Source of the DNA: Chlamydomonas sphaeroides
Lineage: Eukaryota > Chlorophyta > Chlorophyceae > Chlamydomonadales > Chlamydomonadaceae
Reading direction: 5' to 3'
DNA length: 64,000 bases
Assembly: GCA_001662425.1 (NCBI GenBank)
Contig: BDDC01000144.1
Location: forward strand, 1-64,000
Positions within the stretch are counted from its first letter, which is position 1. Every line of letters begins with the position of its first letter. Below are positions 48,001-63,000 of the stretch, piece by piece. The notes below the pieces were generated by a model. It had not been told where the DNA came from. It saw nothing but the letters and a program-made list of their open reading frames with translations, and did no database searches. Made by a program: the position numbers and the translations under genes.

Positions 48001-51000
48001 TGCTCCCAGGGTCACGATCGTAGCGGGCTGCAAAAAGAGGGCGTTGGGAGCGCGTCAAAAACATATGCAGTAAGCAAACATGCATGGCGGCATGAAGCAA
48101 ACCTGAGCCGGGTCCTCCCGACAAAAGGTGCGGGCGCGACTTGGCATCCGGCACATGTAAGTCATCGTTGCGTCAACGAGGGTGCACGATGCATCCTGGA
48201 TGGGCAGCAGGTATGTGTGAGGCGCAAACAGTGTGTGCGGCCGGGGTCGGGTTCTGTACGACCTTACATTCCAGCTGTTGCTTTGCGTGTCGCTTGGAGC
48301 CAGGTCTCGTTTCATTACGACCTGTCATTCACCAGGGCGCAAGGGTGGGCTGATTGCACACATGGTTGCTAGGGCGACACAGCTGATGCAGCAAGCGGCA
48401 AATGGGTTACTAATGCCGGCATTGTCGCACAGCAGCCGACAGAGGACCGACCGCACCATGCCACAGCCTTCAACGCCTGCGGAGGGCGTGCAGATAGAAG
48501 GCAGCAGATGCCACAGCGTCGGTATATATGCATGCTTAACCGTAGATGAAGCAGCGCCGTCGCATACATACATAGCTCTTGATGTAAGTGCTCACCGCCT
48601 GCGTCGTTTGGCTCGCCTGGAGTCGGGATGAAAGTTACGGCGCGTTACTACTACGTGCGATGCATGGTGCGGTGGCACAGTTCAACAACGCGAGCTCGCG
48701 AGGCCCCACCTGTGTTCCAGTCCCCAGATTCTGCTGATAGCAGTGTACCGCTGCTCCAAACCCACACACTTCTGTCAGCGGCCGACCTCTTGAGGCCGAT
48801 CCACATGTAGTGTTTGTCTGGGGTGAAACGGGCGTCGGTTCGCGCACACATATCGTGACGTGGTGTTGTTCCTGATCTACGCCGCCGTGTAACCGAGCTG
48901 CCTCACCGGTAGCGAAGAAGCCAGCGGGTGCGGTTGTCCTGCGCGTGACACCGCCCAGCCATGACATCTTGCAAGCCATCGTCAATGTACATGTGCATGC
49001 GCGTCAAACCGTGACAAGCAAGCAACGGGCGTACCGTAGCTGGCTCAACACAGCCTGCACGCAAAGCGGCGATGCCAACAATAAGAAGTTGCGTGACGAC
49101 GGAACAAACCCGGCAACTAGCGCAGCAGCAACGGGTGTAACAGGGCACTCGCACGCAAGGAGGCCGCAGTTCATCACATATAAGCCGCACCTCCTGCTCG
49201 CCGACGCTATTCCAGTACACCAACAGGCCCCCTGCCGCCTGGCACTTGGCCTCTGCCGCGCTGTATGTCAAGCTTGTTTCGTCATACCACTGAGGGCGGG
49301 TCAGGGCACGGCATGCGCTGTCAAGTAGAAATAGAGATAGAGTGCAATAGAGATAGAGCTGCTTTTGCCAGTCAACTCGACAAAGCATGGAAGGGAGTAC
49401 GCGACAATCTCCCAAGAAAGATTTACTAAGCCGTCACGCACCAGGTACTCGGAGCCCAGGTAGCTCATTTGCCACTTTGGAGTAGGGGCCCCAGCAGGCA
49501 CAATCTGCGGTGCCAGCCAGCAGGTGCTGTGCTTCAGGGCGCCCGGATGGACCTAGCTAGTCGCGTGCTATGGCTGGGCGGCAGTCTTACGGTGGCCGTG
49601 TTTTCAACACAGCCAGATAAAGACGTCGTGCGCTTGCAGAGATACGGGAGCTGCCTGGAGCACTCAGCGTCCTGTTCGGGCGTCAGCAGGGGGCCTTAGC
49701 ATTAGCGCGTGGTCGGAAACAATCTGTTGCGGGATCGTTGCCAGCGGGCAGCTGCCGATGAGCCGTCACTCACGCCCCAGCCGTGAGCCGTTGGGTCGGT
49801 TGCCGGGTTGCGCTGTGGGAAGGCGACAATGGGGAGGGTGCACGCCGGGTCTGTCATGCATGATAACGCAACGACACGGTGCTCCTGGCAGCGCGCGGAT
49901 GTAAGGCATCATCAGTGTCTTACGTTTGAATACAGCCTCGCCTCGCCTGTGTGCAGGAGGTGGCATGGGTTGGGACATGGAGTGGAACGGCAGTGCACAC
50001 AACAGGCGTAGCGCTGCACACGCGTGGTTGTCTCACCGCATGCGAGTGTAACCACACCGCCGGGCTCGTTCGTATCCCAGTCAGCCATCGCCAACGGATG
50101 GCCTGCGAGGGGCCAGATGTACGGCGGTAGCCTTTGGCGCAACCCATAACCGGGCGGCGTAGCCAAACTCAAGCCCATAGAAGGCCCGCTCAGCCGCCTA
50201 CCCGTGGTCCATAACCACATCAAGGAATCCGATGGCTGCTCTCCATGCGAAGTGCGTCACGGGTTGCAGGACAGAGGGCACGGGGCTTGCGTCATACAGC
50301 ATATCCAGCACCAAACTACGCCCCGCCTGCGTTGCAGAAGCAGCGGTCATGTTTGTTGCTTGCGCACCGAGCGGATGAGACCAAGCCAGAAGCGCGTGAG
50401 GCCAGCGTCAGTTGGCTGCATGAGCGCAGCGTCCCGAATCTGGCGTGATACGTCGTCCCACTCGGTCTGGGTGTTGAAATACGCAAGCTGGCCGCCGGCT
50501 CGCGAACAGGCCTCTCCGGCCATGCTGTGGACGGCAGCGTGATGCATGTAATGTTAGGGAGGGCGGCGTGAGCAAACTTGCATTCTTGCACGTGTGTGTT
50601 AATGTAAAGTATGGGCCTATGTGAACTATGGATGCGCTTCACCTGTGGGTGAGCGGGCTGGCATAGTAGAGGTACTCGGCACCTCCTGCATGGAGCAAGC
50701 AACGTGACGCGATGCCACTGCCGTACAAGATGTACGAGCAGCGAGCGCTGCGCCTGTCGGTCCTGCGCACCTACCGTACGACAACAAAAACGACGGCGAT
50801 GGTGCCGATACCTGGCAAAGGAATGCCGATTCGCGACCTGCAAGGGCAACGGCCAGCAGGGCTCGAGCGCGCGCGCCGCTGTTCATCCCGCCGCCTGCTG
50901 ATGCAGCAACTGTAATTGCTCACTACACGTGATGTCGTTCCAAGCGTTGGCAGCGAGATCAGTGCTGGGGTTGCGGTCTTTTGCAAGAATGGCCTTTGGA

Positions 51001-54000
51001 AGTATGTCAGCAATCGCGGATGGGGGTCAGCGGCAGGTCACGTTCCATGTGTCGTTCATTCGGCAGTATGTCTAGCTAGCTCACCTCTGCGCAGTTTTCA
51101 AATCCTGCGCGTGCATGGGCATCACGTATCAGTGCGTTCCGCTTCAGGGCCGAAAGATGGGGCGTGCTTAAAAGCAAGCAGCTTGATGATGCCTCCATAA
51201 TGCAGCATACATCCGCTCGCGAGCAAGCAAAGCGCACGCGACAACTCACCTCCCGCGTCATTCGGCTCGTCTTTGGGTTGCAGAATGGTGACGTTGCGTA
51301 CAGTTAGATGGTTGCACTTGAATTATGCAAGAGCGTGTGGTGGAGCCGTGGTTACTCACTTGCTGCCCAATTGTTCCTATTGGGTCGGGATGGCAACAGG
51401 GGGTCAGTGAACATGGGCTTCGCATGTGTTCCTCACTCATGTGGCAGATGTTAACAATTGCTGAAAGCACGTACCAGAAGAGGGGAGCATTGGTGGCCCA
51501 GATCCATGACGAACGCTGTTACACGTTACGAGGGGGTGTCTGTTTAGTGTGCCCTCTGCAGTCCCAGCCATCGCTCGGCGCTCGCTTCCCCGCCGTACCG
51601 CAGTTGGGATCCTGGTGAGCCCAATCCACATGCGTATCACTGAACACCACACAGTCACCACCAGTGAGAAAGACGTACAATGTGCGCGGCACATCCGGCA
51701 TTTGACTTATGTTTAGTTACCTGTATTTGTTGTCCAACCCCCAAACGCAAAGTCACGGATGCGCTGTGCGATGTCCGTCCAGTCCGTATAAGATTCAGGG
51801 TGCACGAGCAGGCCACCCAAGGCACCACACGTCTGCAGGGCAGCGCTGTACGGCTGGGCAGTGGCGTAGAACTGCGCACACAAGCACATGTTCGTGTTGT
51901 TAAAGCAGTTGTCCGGCTGGCCTGCTTGCCGTGAACTGCGCCCGGCCACCCCAGGTGAGCCACCAACTGCTGACCAGATATTCGCCTCCGCGGTACGTAA
52001 AGCGGAAAGTAGGTGCGAGGCCGGTCGGTATAGGAAGTGGTGGCGAAGGTGGGGGCGGTGGGGATACGGACGCGGCAGATGTTACGATGGGAAAATTTGA
52101 CCAGTCGCCGGCAGGGGCCCTGCACACGAAGGCAAAGCTGGACGATGCGCAAGGCACCAGCCGAGCTACGGTCAAGGGCTCTGAAGGCGTGGGATCAAGG
52201 ATGCCGCAGAGGCCGTCAGGGCTGTCCGAATGGCAAGCGGCCTCCACAGCAGCAGTTGGAAGCATCCAAGTGGAGAGATGGACAGCGGGCGTCGCCTGCG
52301 TAGGGCAAAGCACATTGCCAGTGAAGCAAAGCGACACAGCACCAGCTGTGCGTGGTTGGGTACCAGCCAGCCAAGTGGCTGCAGCTCGATCCTCTGGCGC
52401 ACCGTATTGGATCGCCACTTGGCACGCCCGTTCGCCGCCCAAGCCAGGCCCTGCAGATGGGATACAACAGCCACTGTTATAGTTGGCAACACCAGGCAGG
52501 AAGGCAACGCACATTCACACCTACCGTCCACACGGGCTCGGTCAAGCCGAGCCCTAGCAGCCAGGCAATGGTGCGACCTTCCTCCGACGAATCGAGCAAC
52601 CAAAGCAGGTCGTATCCCTGTGGAGCAGGTGAGGCCAGACGATGGTTTAGGGCATGGGGCAAGGCGAGACGAGAACTACAATCGCGATGAAAGCCACTGG
52701 GGCTTGCAACTTGCTCTTGCCTGTGATGCGCAGATTTGCTGAGCCGTGAACCAAGAAACAGAGTGGGCGCTGTAGAGGACCAGCTCCCATGCGCCCGTGA
52801 TGGACGAAGAATCCGTGAGACTGTAACGTCGACCAGCCGTCAAGTCTGCGTGTCAACATAGACCTTGACAGGTAAGCGCATGGCATGCCCGCGTGCAAAA
52901 CGAGGCGTTGTGATGCAGTACACACCGGCAAGACTGGTGTCCACGGCAGAGCCTGCAGGCGCACACGTGTGTCATTTAGTTGCCGAGGTAGCCGGGGATA
53001 TGTCAGGCCGCAAGCTGGGGCAGGCACACATGACCAACTCACTCGTCTCGCACACGTAGGCGGGCAGTTCGGCGGTGCAGCTGGTGGCGTACAGCTTCGC
53101 GGCTGTGTTCGTGTTGGCGGGCAGCAGCAGCAGGCCGCAGTTGGGCGGGCCGTACATGTAGTCCTCGATGTGGACCACCGTGTCACTGGACACCACAGCG
53201 CCATTGAGCCACCTGCGGGGTGCCAAATGCATAGGCCCTTCGGTGCCATAGCCATCTTGATTTGGAGTAGATGCATGAAGCGACCATGCCGTACCTGTAC
53301 GTGTCAGCCTGTGCGAGGTACATGCCCACCCACAGCCCCAGCTGACGTAGCTGGCTGAGCTCAGCTGTGTTCAAGTTTTGTCGAAGCAGCAAAAGCAGGG
53401 CGTCGGCAGCACCGGGGGTCTCCAGTGTCGCCAGGTGGCCGCCCTGAGCCTGGCACGTGCGGCGAGCGACCTCCCATGTGGCTGGGATCATGTTGAGGCG
53501 GTACTTGGCATCGCCGATCAGCGACACCAGCCGTGGAGTGAGTGCCTCTGCGTGAGGCATGGGGTGCTTAGTGCTGCGCTGACATCGGCCCAGGAGTAGA
53601 TGCCGAAGAGCTTGGATAACAACGTACCCACTGCTATCGAGCTTGGCGAGACGAAGTCTGGGATCAAGATCCTGGGGTGCGTCGCGCAGATCTGCACAAC
53701 TGACTCATCAATGCCGTACTGAAGGGTGTATCCAGGCCGATTGTTGTTTGTTCTGTACGACTCGGCGCTTAGCTGCTGCCCGTCCAGCGCACGAGCACAC
53801 ACGCATCGGCCGTCCTTGTAACGGACCTGCATGCAGCCGGCGAGCAAGCACCAACCACAATACACTCGTGAGAGAGACGGGCCCATCCGGTAAAAAGCAA
53901 CGCAGTGGCGAATGCCGAATGAGCTATAGCTTAGATATGGTGCAATGCATCCAGTTCAACTCACCGCCAGGGACGAGGATGCATACGGGGCGCTTGGTAG

Positions 54001-57000
54001 CATCGACCCGAGGCACGCCCTGGCGCATGCCGCGGTGTCATTGAGCCCCGCAATGGGCGAGCTGCCCTCCACACGCGGTACGGACCACTCGCTGCGGCAC
54101 TCAACATGCAGCCCGCCGTCGTCAGCACCTGCAAAACCACAAGATGTGCAGTGTAAAGGCATGTACGCCGCAACAACAGTGGCAGTGCGCGCACACTCCA
54201 GGCCGCACCCGCTGCAAGTGCCTTGCTGTCTGGGTTCCCACAGATGGCTTGCCAGTGCAAGCCCGCTTGGGGTGTTAGCGGTGTGGGTACTGTGCCGGCA
54301 ATGCCTGCGTGCGGCGGGAGGCCGCGGTTGAGAAGGCGTGGTGCAGTGCTCAGCGGAGCGGCGTGGTGCATGATGGGAGCTCGCGTGGTTGCCCGTAAGG
54401 CCCCGTGACGCACCCGTGACAACGGTGCCCATCGGGCATGACACCACTCGTGACTCAGGCGGAAGCACGGGCGAGTTGCCGGCACAGCGGAAGATGGGCA
54501 GCTCTGCACAGGATGGAAGGCAAGACGGTACAATGGATCAGACGTTGCCGGGCGCGTGGGCTGCAGGCCAGCCGCACCCTTGGCGCAGAGCGGCAGCGCC
54601 AGTGCTGCACAGCGCTCGGCCCTCCACAGGTCGCGGTCAGCCTGGAACTCCCACAGGGCACAGTTCTTCAGGGTCGATGTCGCCGGCTCGCCCAGCCACC
54701 ACCGATCGTACACCAAGTCCGAGCCGTTTACCCAGCTCCAGGAGCGCTCCTCTTGTTCGTCAGAGGCACCCAGCCACACACGAAGCGAGCGAGTGCCACC
54801 GAGGCCAGTCGCCCAGTCCAGCACCATTGCGGCAAGACTGCCGGCATCGTCAGCGCCATTGACTGAGGCCAGGTCGCCTCCCTGCATCGTGCCACACGGA
54901 GCCCGGGAATGCATGTGTTGCAGGGCACCAAGGCAAGGCATCTTGCAGGCACCAAGCCAAGGCATCTTGCAGCTGGACCGCTCGTCTTGCAGCCTGCATG
55001 CATGTGGATGGAGCACGCACCTGCTGCTGGCAAACGAGTCGTGCAGAGTTCCATGTGAGCAGCTGATGGTGCAGCGTGTAAACCCTGTCTTGGATGGTGA
55101 TGGTTGCGGCAGGCATTGCCCCCAGGTGTGCTGGCGTCTGGGCCCCAGACCGGCGCCGGCACAGGAAGCGCAGCGCGTCAGAAGTGCAGTCCCTGGTCGC
55201 CCAGTCCACAGGTCCTAAAGCCTTGCCACCGGCGTATCGTTGTGCCAGCGCGCCACAGAGTGCAGCTCCGGACGCCAGCGGCGTGGCCTGGGCCCAGGTG
55301 TAGTTCATGGCGGTGCCAATGGCGGTCAGCCAGGTGGCGCTGCCCTTGTCATACACGGCGCCGAACCACACGGAGAGAGATGGCTTGGGGTAGCTGCCTG
55401 ACGCCCAGCGGACGAGCATGTCCTCTGCCACTGCCACCTCTGCCACATCAACGAGCTCAGCCAACCTCCCGCCGTGCGCCTGCACGTTGAGTGGGTGTGA
55501 ATGGACAACGGTGGAGTGGTCGCCATGCATGGTGTGCTACGTAACCCAAGCAAAGCGTCATCACAGCCCTGCATTTTGAGGTGCCAGTTACGTACCGAGC
55601 ATATGCTTTGAGCAGGATAGAATGGCGAGACCACATCGAACAACAGCAGGTCATCGCCAGACGGCAGTGGCGCAATCACTGCTGCGGCAGTGCTCCGCGC
55701 CACGCCCAATTCTATAGGCGCGGCTGGCGTCCGGTAGCCAGCAACTGTTGTCGCTTGCCGGGACGCATCTCCGATAGACAGCGGGCGCTGGCACAGTGGC
55801 CTGGCCAGCTTCCCGCAGTTGCTGCGCCGGAAGGCTGTCGACGAGGAGGTCGTGCCCGCCACTCGCATGACGCCGCACGTGTTTGCATCCTCCAGAAGTC
55901 CTATGTCAGGGCGGTGAGTGCATGGCGTGCCGGCAGCGTCGGATCGAATCACCCAGCGGTCACTAGCGGCGAGCCGTGCCGTTGCTTGTGCATGTGTTTT
56001 TTGTCCAGCGTGCGTGTGCTCACCTTGCATTCGGTAAACAACATTGGCCAGTGTCCCGCCACAAGTCTGGAAGGGCCAGCAACGCGCCGTGCCAGTCAGC
56101 CTGCGCTGTCCAGGTGCAGGCACTCACATGCGTCCGGACGTTACGGACGCACCTGGCTTGAGTCGCCGGTGCAAGGCAGGTTGCAGGCGCTGCTTGTGCC
56201 ATAGCTCATAGCGTTGGCCTGCTCGGATGGGCGCAAGCTGAGTGTTGAATAAACCATCACAGCACAGGGAGCTGGTGCTGCCCTCCAGCATACGGGTGGA
56301 ATGTGGGAAGACGCTTGCGTGTACGCACCTCACTTGAACCTGCCCAGCATTCTCGGCCTGTGTCCGGGTTGCGGCTACACTCAATCCAACCGGTGTGACG
56401 CTAGCGCGAGTTTGAAAGCCTGACGCACCGTTTTGAACGCCGTACACCACGTAACCGTTTTTGCGGGCAAGATACCCGCACAGCTGCGGCGTCATGAATG
56501 CCTACAGAACAGGAAGGGTTTGAGTTCGCGCTCCTGCTTCATTACACAGTGAGTGCAGTCCTCCAATGTTTACGTTATCGGTGAGGTAGGTAGGCAGGCG
56601 CCGGCTTGCGGATGTGTCCATGTAGCAGCCAAGGAGACGGTCAGGTAAGGAACCTGGCCGGGAGACATGAAGTAAGGGGGTGGGGCGGACTCATTCATCA
56701 AAGAGGTGTACAATGAAAAACAGAGCTGGCAGGGATGGGCGAGGGAGCCGCGTATTGGATGGAGCCACGCACCTATGTCGGGAGTGCCAAACACCCTCAA
56801 CTCTGCAACCGCCGCCAGCTTCCCAGACACCAGCGCCAGCCAGATCCCAGTTGCAGGCTCCGCGAGCGTCACGCTCACAGTTGCACCGCCTGTGTGCGTT
56901 CACACGGTTGGCTCGCAGAACGTGAAGGGGTAGCAGCTTCGTGATCGCTTGCCTGTGTAGGTCTGTGTCTGTGGTTGTGTCCAAATGGGGCTGTACGCAT

Positions 57001-60000
57001 CAACAAGCCTTGCCGCGTCGGCTGCTGTCCTGTCGTATAGGTCATACTCCCCTGCGAGCGGTGTGCAAGCAAGCTGTGCAGAGCCCATGCACCGCCGGGA
57101 TGATGCGCGCCGTGCGACGACACACACGTACCAATGCGAAGCTCGGAGCGAGTAAAGCTGCGTGGCAACGTGTGCGATACATCAGCATACCGGCATCCGC
57201 TAACCATACCCTGCTGCACAATCAGCTTACCCATCTGCTGTCGATCCCAGCACTATCTCAACGCGCTCGACTTTGTGCGTGTACCGTGTCCTTGAGCTGA
57301 GGTCCACTGCTACCCAGGGCCGCTCTGCGCGGCATACAACGGCCGGTGGGCAGGTGAACGTCTCGCTCAAGCAAGCAATGATCTGAACCGCTGCACGCAG
57401 TGGTGGACACGTAAACAGACGTACCATCGGTTGCCCCGCCTTGCCAGACGCTGCGCCGGCAGCCGTATTAATGATACAATGTTAATGATGTGCAATTATG
57501 AATGCTGCATTTTTGCGCGCGCATGCATTGGCTGCACATCACCTTGCCGTGTTTCCGTCAACCGCGCTTGCAGGCGTGGCGCCAGACGAAGCAAAGACCG
57601 GCCTGTTTTGCAAAGCGTTGGCCATAAACATGTAGAACAGACTCAAAAGCAACATTCGTCATGCATGTATATGGTCCAGCGACATTGATGGAGCAACGAG
57701 GTAGTGCCCACCTTTGCAAGGCCAGGTTGTAAGTGACACGTGTGACAGCCGGGAGGGCATCGTCGGATGGACAGCAAAGCATGACCAGTCGCGTGAGGCC
57801 CGCATCCTGTCATGGTACGGCAACACACATCGTAACAGTCAGATGCACGCACGAGTGTAGCAGCGGGCATCGATGCGTGCGGGAGCATGCGCCCGACTTC
57901 TTACATCGCCGCGGCTGCCCAGAGGCGAGACCGCCCGGATCGACACGCCACAAACGTAGTGCGCCATCTGTAAGCAAGCGTCGTGCGTAACTTGCTTAGG
58001 CATGCATTCATAGCATGGCGTTCATAACTCCATTATTGCAACCGCATAGAATCAACGCTCAACAAGCCGCACCGCGCAAGTTTGATCGTCTGACCAATAT
58101 GCTGTGTAAGCTCCGGGGGGTAACGCGGTGCTCCCAGGCTGAGGACGTGCCGTGTCGCCGTGCCTGGACACAACATGCGAAGCACGGCCACAGTGTGGAC
58201 TGCATCTTTGCATGCACCTTGCCGCAACCGCGGTTGCGCGCACCACCGTACATGCACGCCATGCGCACGTCGATGATGCCCATTTGGTCGTTGGGGTCGT
58301 TTTCCAATCTGTCGTTAGACGGACTCGCACCCCAGACCTGCGTGCAGCGTAGCAATAGTAACGTGTAGGCGTGGGTCGCAGCGGCTGCCAAACCACAGCC
58401 CTATCTGCGCCTTCCACTGCCCACCTGAAAGCCAACCGCATGATTGTACTTTGAGACAGACGAGTTGCAGTAGCTGCGAATGGGTTGGCCAATGATTTAG
58501 CGAAAGAATATGCGATGTATGGGCCAGTCATTACGTGCGTCCGATCATACGCCCATAGGCCCCGCACCTCCAATTGGTGAGGACCCCGACAGCTGGCCAG
58601 TCCGGTCCCGACCGGATCACGTTGCTCGATGGCGGACCTCCCCCGTCAGGAAGAGATCCGTCTCCGCACCACAGCGCCAGGGAGATCACACCAGCTCGGT
58701 CCAGGGCCCCGCTTGGCAGCTTGTCGGCAGTGGTGCCGGTGTTGAGGCGGAGTTGGATGCCTCGCACGAAACGCCCAGCTGGGCAAAGCGCGTCCCCGTA
58801 CAGCTGGCCGTGCTGTGTGCGGTACGCCAGGATTGTTCGCTGCACAGACAGTGCCCCGTACACGGGCATAGACCAGCGCAGTGTGCTTGGCACACGCGTG
58901 GTAGAATCAATGGAGTACCGCCAGGCGCCGTCTACAAGGGTCGCCCCAAACCAGGCGTTGACTACAGCGGACCGGTTGTTGCGGCTGCCGAAGCGCTCTG
59001 TAATCATCTTGCCAACCTGTGGGTGGCACAGCACACACCGTCAGATGAACATGACAGCCTAAGCGGTACCACACAACACAAACATTCCACGTTGCACCCC
59101 ACTCCCCACCCGGCTGGCGTCCAATGGGTTCTTAAACGATGCCAGTGAGCCGCCGCCTTGTCGCTGGCAGAAGCCCTCAGCCTCGCCGAAGTCAAGGGCA
59201 ATGTCGTACAGGGCGTAGTGGTTGTCCTGGAAAACGACGTCCGCGACGGGCGCCTTGTACTCGCTGGGCACCGAAACTATGTTGCGGATGCACAAAGCCC
59301 GAGCCCACGTGTTCCGGCATGCGGCGTCGCTGAAGCCCCAGGTCAGGCGGTTGGAGCTGTCGCTCGTGAAAGCCAGCATGGCGCACTCCTCCGCAACGCC
59401 CAACGTGCCGCCATTGTTTGGCTCGCCTGGCAGCCAGGTGGCATTGATGGATTGGGGGCTGAAGGCTGCGCCGTTGCTGCTCCACCGCCAGACCCCGGGC
59501 TCGGCTGCTGCATTGCTGGTGAGGCCAAGCCACATGCCTGGCGCGCCGCTGCGGTAGAAGTACGGCAGCTGCCTCGCCATGCTTGGCGTCAGCTCTGCGA
59601 GCGACCCGCCCAGCGCCTTGCACAGCGCCAGGGCTGAGAACGCATCGTAGAGGCCGCCATACAGCGCTAGCTCGGCTTGGCCCGTGTTCACAACACGCGA
59701 GACCTGGGGCTTGGCACGCGCCAGGGCTGTGCGCTCCACCGCCGATGTACGTGTGCCAGCGGCACGCCGACATGCCACTCGGTGGCTGTTCCCGCAGAAA
59801 TCACCACGCAGCTTTGCTGGGGTGTAGCCGATGACATCATAAGGCTTGTAGTACACCGCACAGTTCGTGCCGAGTGCTGTATGTTTCCAGCACCAGCCAT
59901 GAGCAACAGATATATGTGAGCATGCCCGCGGCGGCACAGGGTAGACAACAGGGCACTGCCTAATGCGAGATGCAGCCTACCTGCTGTGTCCCATCGATAG

Positions 60001-63000
60001 TTCACAGGGCTCGTGGTTCCATCCGCCTCGGCCTTGTCCAGGAGAGGGCCGTCCGCATACCTGTCATGTTGTGGCATGCAGGCGGTTAGAGCCAAAATCA
60101 ACAGCCAGCAGCAGTAGGAAGCGATAGCCATGTATGTGCATGGGGCAGACATCGCCAGAGCGCACCTCCAGACACCGTTCAACTCGAGAACACAGATGTA
60201 GGCGGCGACTGTACTGCAGGGAACGCTGACCCAGCCATGTGTACAGCTGCATGTGCACGCATGAAACAAGCATCCTTCAACACCTGGACTGACGCATGCG
60301 GCCAGGTCCAATGCACCTCTACTTGGCCCCAACGACTTTGCGTGCTCACTTGACCCAGGCCCCGCCCGCTTGGCGAGAGCAGTTCAGCCGGACCGCGGCG
60401 CAGTCATTCCCGAGCACTGGTTGGGAGCTAAGCCATGCGTCGTACGCAAGAGCCTTCTCATCCGTCCAACGCCAAGAGGCGCGGCCAACTGCGCCGCGGG
60501 TACACATGGGACCAGGTGTTGCCGGATTGCTCATGTATAGGAAGGTATGTAAGGGCCTGGCCGATGGCCTGGTCAATACACTTATGCGCGCAGCTTACTT
60601 CTGTCAAGGCCCATGTGCAAAAGCGAGGTGCCGTACTGACTGCCGCTTGCTACATCAAACTGCAGCGATGCCAGTAGTAGCTGCGGCTGCGCCAGCAGGT
60701 CACGCATAACTTGAGTGTACTCGGCGGCGCTTCCGAAGCTTGCGAGGCCGTGGCTGCCAGTCTTGCGGCACGCGTCTTGGTTGTCCTGCCAAGGTGCAGG
60801 GCTGCCACCGTAAGCTTGAAAATGACGGTAGTTGAGCAAGGAGGATGCCGTGGCAGGGGTGTCTGCGAGCGCATGCACGCATGTCGCAAGCGGTGTCATC
60901 GTACTTGGCGCCCGACACAAGCACGCACACTCTCCATATGTACAGCATGGCGCACACCTCGCGTACAAATGAAGCTTTTCTTTGAGGAGCAGTCCACGTT
61001 GGCCCAGCTTTGATCCGATGATTGGATAACCACACAATCACCCATCCACAGTGCGGGCTTCCCAGGCTGCCATGCATCGTACGTCAACAATTGATTGTTG
61101 GATCCCATCCAGGCGTAAATGGTTGGGTCATGAAGATATGGCGAGCCGAAGACCTGGCGAGAGCAGAAGGGTCGACACGTTTAAAAAGATTGCAAAACAT
61201 TCAGATGCAAATGTGGCAGCAGAAAGAAATGAAAGGGGAGACGAAAACCCTTACGCCGAGCTCGGTGATCTGATGGAGCAGCAACAGGGTGATAAGGAAA
61301 TGTGTGAAAGCTGTGGATGGATGGAGGCCAGCAAGTGCAACACACAGTACACTGGGCTTGCCCACCTGAAGATATCCATCTATCGGCAAACGAGGCGCAA
61401 CCAGGTGGGGGTTTGTCAGTCCAGCTGCTATCAGCGAGCATGACTGAAGCATACACACCTGTTCTGTTGGCAAAGTTCTGTATGGCGTCCCGCAAGCATC
61501 GTGTGTTGACGGAGTCAGATCCTCGCAACAACGTGCGAAGCAAACCTTCACGCCACCAATACATACCTGGAGTGTAACCCACTGTCCAATCACCGGGGGG
61601 TCCAATGTAATATATTGGTTGTAAAATGGATTGAGTCGATAGTTCTGCTTCCAAACCAGTTTGTTGCGGACGATGTTTGGGGCATCGGCTGTGCTCCGCA
61701 CTTGCAACGTGCCGACACGCAGCTCTGTGTGGTGTGGTGTGTCAGCGATCAGGGTGGTGGGAGGGCCAGGGACAGTGGTTGTGCAGGCGACGGGCATCTA
61801 TGGATGCAAACCTCAGGGGGTGCAAGACCATGCATGGCCTACCGGCGTTCTCAATGCGGTCCGACACCGCATAATCCTGTAGCGTCCAGAACGTTAGTTG
61901 CTTGACATTGTACAGCCCGGGTAGCATTATGCTTAGCCTGCATGCAGATTGCCCACCGTCAGCAAGCAAGGCGCAACGGCATGTGTGGTGGCCGGCGCCT
62001 GCACCGCTCAACTGATTTGCACGCTTACCACGGAGTTCCCGAGTCCGCAGACCGAAACTCCGCACCGCTAACCACACCGTCATTGGCATTTTCCTGAACG
62101 GCGTAATGCAACATGCCATCCACGGTCACCATAACACGTGACTGACTCCAGCGGCTGGGTGCATGCACACATGACCTGATGCCTCACCGGCCCGTACAGC
62201 GCGCCCAGGGCGGAGGAAGCGTATGCAGTGCCCCGGTTTGAAATAAACGGTGTATCAAAATAATCCGGGGGCAGGCCTACACCAAAGACCTGCAAGCACG
62301 TGTATAAAATTGATTGCAGGGCATAGGTCAGGTATGCCACCAAGTGTGGGGCATAAGGCAGATGATGCAGTCCTTTAACGGAGGAGCTTGCTTGTTTGCT
62401 TGCTGCGCACCTGGAGCTCCATAACTTGGAGGATATTGCTCGCCATATCTGAAGAGCGTGGTAGAAGCGATGGGCATGACACGAGAATGCACGGGCACGA
62501 AGGAAACGTGATAAGCAGTACAGCGCGACACAGCTTGAATCTATTTGCAGGCTTGCCTGGGTGGTGGTTCTGTACAATGACGTAACTGCAGGGTTTTGGG
62601 AACGTAACGCAAATATATATGGTCAGCAGATGCGCCGACTGAGTGAGCGCAGCACTGGGCAGCGAGCCCACGTCCACGGCCCAAGGTGCCAGCCCAAAGG
62701 CAGAAGCAAGCATGGCGGTGTTTTACCTAGCGCTGACGCAGCTAACGAGGGATCGCGCTACACAGTCAGCGGGGCTTGCTTGGTCGCGGGATCCAGTCTT
62801 TGTCGGGCCTCGCTAGCAGGCGCACCAGCAACCGTGGGCAAACACGTGCATTGCCCACCCCATTGTCCAGCAGCAGTGCAACCCCACCGTCCAGCTGCGG
62901 GTTTGTCCAGGTAGACGAGTGACACGTTTGAGGTTATGACACCCGAGGTCCACACAAGGGCATTCATGGAGATCTTGTAAGCGTCCTGATAGATCCAGAC

